NCBI GenBank assembly: GCA_026874595.1
Contig: CM049308.1
Span: 78,724,124-78,788,123, forward strand
Direction: 5' to 3'
Source: Sipunculus nudus
Taxonomy: Eukaryota > Annelida > Sipuncula > Golfingiida > Sipunculidae
DNA length: 64,000 nucleotides
The translations under genes and the position numbers were made by a program. Positions 57,253-64,000 of this stretch are shown piece after piece. Every line of letters starts with the position of its first letter. Position 1 is the first letter of the stretch. The notes under the pieces are model-generated. The model saw nothing but the letters and a program-made list of their open reading frames with translations, did not search any database and was not told where the DNA came from.

Positions 57253-57888
57253 TTACTGGTTTGCATTAAAATTTCTTGAGAAATAACAAATTGGATGATC
57301 TATGCCATCATTGCCTTCTTGTAACAACACAGCACAAGCAGCAGTATCACTAGCATCTACAGATAACTTAAAAGGTACAGAAAAGTCTAGAGCTGCTAAA
57401 ACTGGTGAACTTTGCAGAATTGCTTTCAAATTCTGAAATGCACTTTCACACTGAACACTCCATAAAAATTTTTGTTTCTTCTTTAACAAATTAGTCAAAG
57501 GTTCAGCTACAGCAGAAAACTTTGGACAAAACTTCCTGTAGTATCCAACCATACCAAGAAAACACATTATTTGCTTTTTGTTTTCTGGTCTAGGAAATGC
57601 AGAAATAGCACTTATCTTAGCATCAACAGGTTTTACCTGACCCTGCCCTACAATATGACCCAAAAATGTTACTTGTGCATGACTAAACTCAGATTTCACT
57701 AAGTTGACGGTCAGACGTGCTTCACTGAGTCTTTCGTAGAGGTCGCGAAGAATTTGCAGATGTATCTCCCAGGTGTCGCTGTACACGATAAGGTTATCAA
57801 TATATCCGTCACAGCCCTGAATGTCCTTGACAACCATATGGGTGAGGCGCTGGAACGTGGCTGGCGAGTTCCTCATGCCAAACGGCAT
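57253..57888 (-). pseudogene. Ty3/gypsy reverse transcriptase, catalytic half
   Basis: Reads MPFGMRNSPATFQRL, then GYIDNLIVYS: the second Asp of the usual YIDD is Asn, so even this piece would be catalytically dead. It continues VTFLGHIVGQG, CFLGMVGYYRKFCP and FKLSVDASDTA (start of RNase H). Confidence 0.88.
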
Positions 57889-58390
57889 AACTTTTTCTGG
57901 TACAGTCCGTGCGGCGTCACAAATGCGGACACTTCTTTCGCTCTTTCTGTCAGCGGAACTTGCAAGGATCCTTTTAGCAAGTCAAACTTGGAGACATATT
58001 TGGAGCTACCGACTCTATCAATACAATCATCGATCCTCGGGATCGGGAACGTGTCAGTCTTGGTGACAGAGTTCAGTTTTCGATAATCTGTGTACATAAG
58101 GTAACTTCCATCAGATTTCGGCAAAAGAATACATGGTGAACTCCAGTTAATTTACTATGTTCAATAAAATCATTGTCCAGCAAATATTGAATCTCATCCT
58201 GTAGATACTTTTGCTTTTCTTGATTCAGTCTATATGGATGTTGCTTGACTGCGCTTGCCTCGCCAACATCGACGTCATGGCACAACATGTTAGTTCGCGT
58301 TGGAATATCACTAAACAAATGGTTATAATTCCGTCGCAGGTTCTTGAGATCTTGTTGTTGTTGTGCGGTAAGGTGTGACAGTTTGGCATC
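57873..58390 (-). pseudogene. Ty3/gypsy pol, start of reverse transcriptase
   Basis: Two overlapping frames read LTAQQQQDLKNLRRNYNHLF, PYRLNQEKQKYLQDEIQYLL, then after a shift MPKSDGSYLMYTDYRKLNSV and FDLLKGSLQVPL. These are the N-terminal and first palm motifs of Ty3/gypsy reverse transcriptase. The frame breaks near 58120 and 57885. Confidence 0.82.
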
Positions 58391-58393
58391 CAG

Positions 58394-58805
58394 GTCCAAA
58401 TGTATAAAATCCAGCAGAAAATCTTTGAAAATGTATAATTGCCGCATTCGTCGGATAAGATCTTAGAATCTGACACATGCTTCTGCGTCCGCTGGTATCT
58501 GCTCTGCTGTCTGCCCCCTGGTTCTAAACAACAGCCCCTTTATATACCTTCACACCCCAAGCCGGGAATTTTCCGCTTCTCGAACATTCTATAAGGACCC
58601 TACTCCACAGTAAACACGCGTTTCAGGAATTCTCTAGAAAGACATCGTTGTGTATCTACACATACCAGGCTCATCACGTGACCCACGACCAGGCGTGAAA
58701 ACTCAAGGCCCACATGACAACGAGAGTTCAACCAGTACGGACCAAACACAAAATGCAACAACTGCACGAATTACGCCCGTGTCACACAATAGAGCACCTG
58801 TAACA
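58394..58805 (-). repeat. 5' LTR, truncated
   Basis: Begins TGTTACAGGTGCTCTATTGT, carries a TATA box (TATATAAAGGGGCTGTT) near 58555-58540, and is cut off at GGATTTTATACATTTGGACC, where pol-like sequence starts. Confidence 0.8.
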
Positions 58806-59382
58806 GTAGTATACTTTTAAATAAGCTTTTCCCTTATGGATTAAGTTAATGAAAATATTGTCTGCTTGGCCTTGTAACATGGGAGCAAACTGAATATTAG
58901 ATGAAACATCTCACTAATTGCTGTCCCTATCAGCGAATGACAGAAAATTCACAGGCTTTCGCATTGATGACTTTTTACAGGGCCAGCCTATATATAGTTA
59001 CTCAGATTCGAGTGCACACACTCGAAGTGATTTCCTTAGATGTGTATTTTTTAAAAAGATAAATCTGTTTAATTATTATTTTGAGGCTTATGTGCTTACA
59101 TCTTTTAAAGGTTATAATTTGTTATATCTTATTCAAACACCATATTAAACCCTTGAAACCAGCCTAATAGATTTTAACAAAGTATTACAAAAATGAAGAC
59201 TGATATTATATTTAGACTGTATTATGTGCTTACTTTAACATTTATATATTTTAATGATTCTTATATGGATTAATAATGGGACATACTGATATAACAATAT
59301 TTTACTCAGTTGGTCGTGTTTTTATGTCAACTTTAAACTAAAGTCTGCACTTTATCACTATACATATATATATAGAGACTAG
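58806..59382. other. AT-rich non-coding sequence
   Basis: Nothing recognised. Confidence 0.5.
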
Positions 59383-60031
59383 AGACACAGAGGCCCTATG
59401 AATCGCACGCGCAAATAGCAGCTATTTGCTACCATATAAGGTGTCAAGACTGCCACCAGGGGGATTGGAGATCTCAGAGGCCTGGCAGAGGGGTCCCCAT
59501 GAGTCGCAAGCGCAAAAAGCAGCAAGTTGCTACCAGAAAAGGTGTTAAGACTGCCGCCAGGGGGCGTGGACACAGCGGGCTGCCAGAGGGGCTCCATGAA
59601 TCGCAGGCGCAAATAGCAGCTATTTGCTACCATAAAGAGTGTCAAGACTGCCGCCAGGGGGCATGGACACAGCGGGCTACCAGTGGGGGCCCCAAGAATC
59701 GCAGGCGCAAATAGCAGCTATTTGCTACCTCAATTGGTGGTAAGACTGCCGCCAGGGGGAGTGGATATCAGAGCGGGCTGCCAGAGGGGTCCCAGTGAAT
59801 TGCACGCGCAAATAGCAGCTATTTGCTACAATTAAAAGTATCATGACTGCCGGCACGGGGAGTAGATATGAGAGCGGCCTGCCAGAGGAGCCCCCATGAA
59901 TCGCAGACGCAAATAGCAGCTTTTTGCTTCCTTAAAAGGTGCTAAGACTGCCGCGAGGGGGAGTGGTTATGAGAGCGGCCTGACAGAGAGGTCCCCATGA
60001 GTCGCAAGCTCAAATAGCAGCTATTTGCTGT
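59383..60031. repeat. 100-bp tandem repeat, seven units
   Basis: Units repeat GCAAATAGCAGCTATTTGCT (itself a near-palindrome) every 98-102 bp, with AAGACTGCCGCCAGGGGG and GCGGGCTGCCAGAGGGG(TC)CC between. A frame of 88 codons on the minus strand is a by-product. Confidence 0.92.
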
Positions 60032-60545
60032 TTGTCCCTATTAATATATGATATATCCGGGATACGGGTTACCCTAACCCTTAGGGCATGAAATACTCCA
60101 GTCAGTGTTTCTCACTAGTGATATATGTTCCTTCGAGCATGAAATACTCCAGTAAGTGTTTGACACGATTAATATATGCTATATCCGGGATACGGGTTAC
60201 CCTAACCCTTTTCTGCATGAATTCACGAGTAAGTGTTTGTCACTATTAATATATGGTATATCCTCGATACGGGTGACATTAAGCCTTCGGACATGAAATA
60301 CTTCAGTAAGTGTCTGTCACTATTAATGTATCCTATATCCGGGATACAGGTTACCCTAACCCTTCGGGCATGAAATACTCCAATAAGTGTTTGTCACATT
60401 TAATATATGATCTATCCGGGATACGGGTTACCCTAACCTTTCACGCATGAAATACTCCAATAAGTAATTGTCACATTTAATATATGCTGTATCCGGGATA
60501 CGGATTACCCGATCCCTTCGGGCATGAAATACTCCAAAAAGTGTT
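60032..60545. repeat. 77-bp tandem repeat with GGGTTACCCTAACCC core
   Basis: About seven units of 54-81 bp: TTAATATATG(A/C)TATATCC, GGGATACGGGTTACCCTAAC, CCTTCGGGCATGAAATACTC, CAATAAGTGTTTGTCAC. It follows the 100-bp array with almost no gap. Confidence 0.92.
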
Positions 60546-61259
60546 TGTCACGTACTATTTATTACAATGTTCAAGGTACAACAGATGTCGATACGACATG
60601 TCCACGTTCATTAAAACAGCATTTGACGAAGAAAGATACGATGTAAATTTCTGTATCAGACTTGATCCTACAACTAAAACTGGAAATGAAAAGTGAAAAG
60701 AATTCATATTATATGGGATAAATGCCGCATCAGACTTTCTAAGAGATAAGATACACATAGTCTTAACCACATATATACCACAGTGCCTCACTACTTATTT
60801 CTTGAACCCGCTTCTAGTGCAGAATATAGTTAACGGTTATCCTTCATGTATTGTTTTCACGTCTGTTTATGTTTAGTCATTCTGTAAGATTATTTGTCAC
60901 CTATATTATGGTGTATATATTTTATCACATGCTTATATGTCACCTTATGCTTAAATGTCACCTTATGCTTAAATGTATATATCTTGTGATCGTCATTGTT
61001 AACATGTTATACATGTTTACAGGAGAGCATGTCTATTAGCCAATGGCTACTTTGTAATCATGTTAATATAAATATGTTCAAACCAAGAAGATTTTGTAAG
61101 AGAAGAGCGACAAAGGTTTGTAACAAGTGTTTTTCAAAATTAAATGTTAATATATCATTAACAATTATTTGAATAAAAAAAATTCAATGAACTGAAGCAT
61201 AAATTATTCCAGAATCATGTCTATGATTAGTCAGTAACAAGCACTTGTTATTTCGCAGA
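60546..61259. other. AT-rich non-coding sequence
   Basis: Contains a small duplication CTTATGCTTAAATGTCACC near 60940-60975; otherwise nothing recognised. Confidence 0.45.
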
Positions 61260-61740
61260 TCTGTTATGCTACCGTGCACATTGCGCTTTGCGGTCGCTAG
61301 TTAATATGGCCCGTAACACCTGCTACTGCGCAGGTCAATGTGTTACTCTGCGACTACTAATTCCTTAATTGCCTATTGCAAAGCTTGTTGCAGGCCTATC
61401 CGGGCGACCTATGCCTACAAAGACTTGCACTGAAACGATAGCAGCAAAAGTTTCGATCGCAGCGCGCAAATCTGATTTGCTACCGCGCACATTGCGTATT
61501 GCAATCGTGCTACCGCGCAGATCTGTTTGCTACTTTGCGACATTTAATTGCTACCGCGCATAATGCTTTGAGTGGTCGTGTCCGAGCGACCTGTGACAGT
61601 AAAGACTTACAATACGTTAACAGTAGCAGATTTTGCGATCGCAAAGACATAGTCCCCATGCATAGGAGCTGACAGCAACTTGCTACCGCGCAGGTCTGTT
61701 TGCTACCGCGCACATTGCGCATTGCGATCGCAGCTTAATA
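61260..61740. repeat. Cluster of dispersed TGCTACCGCGCA motifs
   Basis: TGCTACCG(C/T)GCA(C/G)ATTGCG, or shorter forms, occurs at about 61266, 61478, 61507, 61551, 61681 and 61701, usually followed by GCGATCGC-like text. Spacing is irregular, so it is not a simple tandem array. It adjoins the transposon-like terminus at 61768. Confidence 0.6.
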
Positions 61741-61767
61741 TGAACCATGGTCTTTGCTATGCGCGGA

Positions 61768-61935
61768 TCAGGGGCCTGTTGCATAAAGGCATCGCAAGGC
61801 TGCGAGGCGTCGCAACAGGGTCTCAAGCAGAAAAGTCGGTTGCATAAAACTGTTGCAGAGTTGCGATGTGTCGCAAAACACCAAAAATTTGCGACGATAA
61901 AATCGGGGTCGCAAGCCCATCGCAGCACCTTTTAA
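61768..61935 (+). mobile_element. Left end of a GTTGCATAAA-type DNA element
   Basis: Starts GGGGCCTGTTGCATAAAGGC and repeats a subterminal theme: TCGCAAGGCTGCGA, GGTTGCATAAAACTGTTGCA, GTTGCGATGTGTCGCAAAAC, TTTGCGACGATAAAATCGGG. The same theme appears inverted at 63880-64000, so the two may be the ends of one element of more than 2.2 kb. Confidence 0.6.
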
Positions 61936-62373
61936 TCCAAAAATATCAGTATAACATATTTGTTCACTGGTTGTTTTTTATCACGATCTTGGAATATGTT
62001 TGATATATTATTACGGCCGCTGTTGACTAAAATTTATTTCTAGCTCTAATATTGCAAGAAGGAATACGATATTTGTTTTATAAATTATTATATAAACCTT
62101 TCCAGCGTTACATATAAATATTCTGTAATAATATCGTGTAAACCAACGTTCTTAAGAAACAAAATATTCAAACACCATAATATGCAAATCATGTGCGCCA
62201 TTTTCTTTTTCTAACAATATCTCATTTACAGAATTGGGAAATTTGTAATATATGAAAATATGTATACATACAACCTTTGGTTTCGTATGGTTATAGACTA
62301 GCGCATGGTCTCAAGGACATCTGTTCACTGTTAGATTTAAACTGTCGTAATGTACATATTTTATGCTAAAAAT

Positions 62374-62374
62374 G

Positions 62375-62418
<44 letters not shown>
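62374..62418. repeat. (AAT)n microsatellite
   Basis: About 15 AAT units, ending where the non-LTR remnant begins. It probably arose from that element's 3' tail (ATT on its own strand). Confidence 0.9.
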
Positions 62419-62960
62419 TTTATAAAGCGTAAAATCCGCCAGCAATGGTGCTCTAAACGCTGTATACATGACTAAAAGATGACAAATGGAATGATCCTGG
62501 AAAACTTTACAATAAAAAAAAAACCAAAAGTTACGAAATTAAGTTTAAAACAAAAAAAAGTTTCAAGAGAATTCGTATCACAGATGATCATTGAATACAC
62601 AAATGAGTTTTCAGATGAGATTTAAAAGCTGACAGACTGGATTGTCATCGAAAGTACTGCGGTTATTCATTCCAAAGGACAAGGTATATGGTCGATGACC
62701 TTGAGAATGGACATCTAAGAGATGATGAGTAAAAAAGCGAAGTTCATTATTCTGGTCGTACGGTTCAATGAGAAAAGCATGTCCAAAACGGATAAGTGGT
62801 TATAGGCAGTCATGAAGTGTAACAATAGAATTCCTCTGAAAAATTTCCTTAATTTCTCAGGGGAACAAAGACGCATTGAGACAGTTTCGGGTTAGGATAT
62901 CTTCCTCTTTTTTACGAATTTTGGATTCATATAGGTCCAAATTAAAAACAGACCATATGG
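62419..62960 (-). mobile_element. 3' end of a non-LTR retrotransposon
   Basis: On the minus strand one reads LVLWNE, stop, PQYFR, stop, QSSLSAFKSHLKTHL, the usual C-terminal pattern of LINE reverse transcriptases (W-N-x-x-P...FK..LKTHLF). A short 3'UTR with CGCTTTATAAAA and an (ATT)n tail follow. It may itself lie within the GTTGCATAAA element. Confidence 0.6.
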
Positions 62961-63879
62961 GGATTAGTTGCATTTTTTTCTATTTCAGGGCCATTGATTC
63001 GAAATGAGAAGTTAATTATACTTGCAAGAACTTGAAGAGATCCCTATGCCATATTGTAAAATAACAATGCTTTCTTTTTGAAGATATTATTTGGAAATGA
63101 CATAGCTTAGTTGAAACGGTAAAACTGACAAAAGGTTACATTTTTCATTACCTCCTAACTTTTCATACATTAGGTATACATATGTTAAACTGAAATATAA
63201 TTATGAATACGGAATGTCAGTTGTTTGAATATAAGAATGTAAATGAGTTGGATCTTGTTTGGTATACGCGCATATAAAAGGAAATCAAGTCATGTCTTTA
63301 AATTACGAATGGGGGGCTTTAACGAAGAGAAAATGGGGAAATCTGCAAGTTATTTGGGGATAAACATTTGAGCATTAATTTGAAAAAATTCTATATAACA
63401 AAAATGTAACAATTGAAAAATGATATGTAAATATAATAATTGTATACCTAATTTGCATAGCTGATATTTTCATGTCAATAAAATTTAAACAATATTAATC
63501 AATATTGTACATGAAAGATGCATGTGAATTAAAAATGCCCTTGGCACCCTTGGCGATGTTTAAATTCTTGTGGGGGACATGTGTATTTTCCCAGTTTTTC
63601 ATTTTGTTCAAACTTATTTACAAGCTAATCTGTTTATATTTATTTCATAATAATAAAGATTATTACTTATTCTTGCAATTATATATATTAGGACATTCAA
63701 GCGTGATTGTTGTGTAATGTTGTCACAAAAGTTATCTGCTTTTTAAGTGTACTTATCTAAGATGGTTACACGATTTTTTTCACTACCTAGGAGGCAAATA
63801 GTTTGACACTCCCAATTGAATGGCCTTATTGGGATGTCTTTAAGGTGTACGTGCCGGCAGCATCTAAGAACACACGACA
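62961..63879. other. AT-rich non-coding sequence
   Basis: No transposase or other gene seen between the two GTTGCATAAA ends. Confidence 0.45.
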
Positions 63880-64000
63880 CGTGAAGCATAAATTGCGTCA
63901 ATCCCGTCGCAAGTGCGTGGCAAGTACGTGAAATTTGCGTCATGTTTTATGCAACTGTCGCAAGAGCTTCGCAGTTTCCATCGCAAACCCATTGCAACTT
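63880..64000 (-). mobile_element. Right end of a GTTGCATAAA-type element, cut by the window end
   Basis: On the minus strand, from the window edge: AAGTTGCAATGGGTTTGCGA, CTTGCGACAGTTGCATAAAA, ATGACGCAAATTTCACG. This mirrors the left terminus at 61.8 kb in wording and order. The extreme end (GGGGCCTGTTGCATAAA) would lie just outside. Confidence 0.55.

Larger units (their letters stand above)
56179..58805 (-). mobile_element. Internally deleted Ty3/gypsy retrotransposon with LTRs
   Basis: On the minus strand: partial 5' LTR (58805-58394), pol fragment with reverse transcriptase and RNase H (58390-57013), polypurine tract, then 3' LTR (56862-56179). The primer-binding site, gag, protease and integrase are missing. 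The 5' LTR is fused directly to the pol segment just upstream of the reverse transcriptase. It belongs to the same family as the solo LTRs at 28.7 and 32.4 kb. Confidence 0.85.

Noticed and set aside
60032..60545. Interstitial telomere repeat
   Set aside because: CCCTAACCC occurs once per 77-bp unit and not as a run of hexamers.

Overview
The window reads as nuclear DNA of an animal, most likely a bivalve mollusc. It is AT-rich and repeat-dense, with spliced genes, GT-AG introns and no bacterial-type gene packing. It also holds copies of an interspersed sequence whose ends (AGCTATAGCGATCA near 16.5 kb; ATGGGCCACTTGTTT-like near 17.7 kb) I remember as common in bivalve genomes. That placement is from memory and inference; I ran no search.

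Two host genes can be assembled by joining exons whose splice phases agree. (1) A plus-strand five-exon gene (14738-24514) encodes a 156-residue, probably four-pass membrane protein resembling TMEM72. Its second intron carries a 2 kb 27-bp minisatellite and its third carries dispersed repeats. A CCAAT/GC-box-rich stretch at 5.5-6.0 kb may be its promoter. (2) A minus-strand four-exon gene (52083 down to 42391) encodes a complete 364-residue SAM-dependent methyltransferase with an N-terminal winged-helix-like part (Rv2258c-like layout). A decayed tandem duplicate of this gene lies downstream at 33366-35965, with frameshifts, stops, a lost SAM-binding motif, a GA microsatellite in the last exon and no visible exon 2.

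Layout: 1.4-3.2 kb, 28-bp minisatellite. 6.4-11.2 kb, a 4.85 kb 18-bp satellite with higher-order structure that makes long but spurious open frames. 14.7-24.5 kb, the membrane-protein gene. 24.8-27.5 kb, a dead non-LTR retrotransposon with three DNA elements nested in it. 28.7-29.5 and 32.4-33.2 kb, two solo LTRs of one family in opposite orientation. 33.4-36 kb, the methyltransferase pseudogene with an inverted-repeat element in it. 37.8-39.4 kb, a tRNA-derived SINE, a 430-bp LTR miniature element and a DNA-transposon end. 42.4-52.1 kb, the methyltransferase gene, with a decayed Ty3/gypsy element in its large intron. 56.2-58.8 kb, an internally deleted Ty3/gypsy element of the solo-LTR family. 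59.4-60.5 kb, two adjoining tandem arrays. 61.3-64 kb, a transposon-like terminal repeat pair and a non-LTR remnant.

The most unusual object is the miniature element at 38519-38948. It has two 156-bp terminal repeats (TG...CA), a 4-bp target duplication, a 13-nt primer-binding site matching the 3' end of tRNA-Pro, and a tRNA-like sequence with Pol III A and B boxes inside each terminal repeat. It looks like an animal counterpart of plant Cassandra-type TRIMs, which carry 5S RNA sequence in their LTRs.
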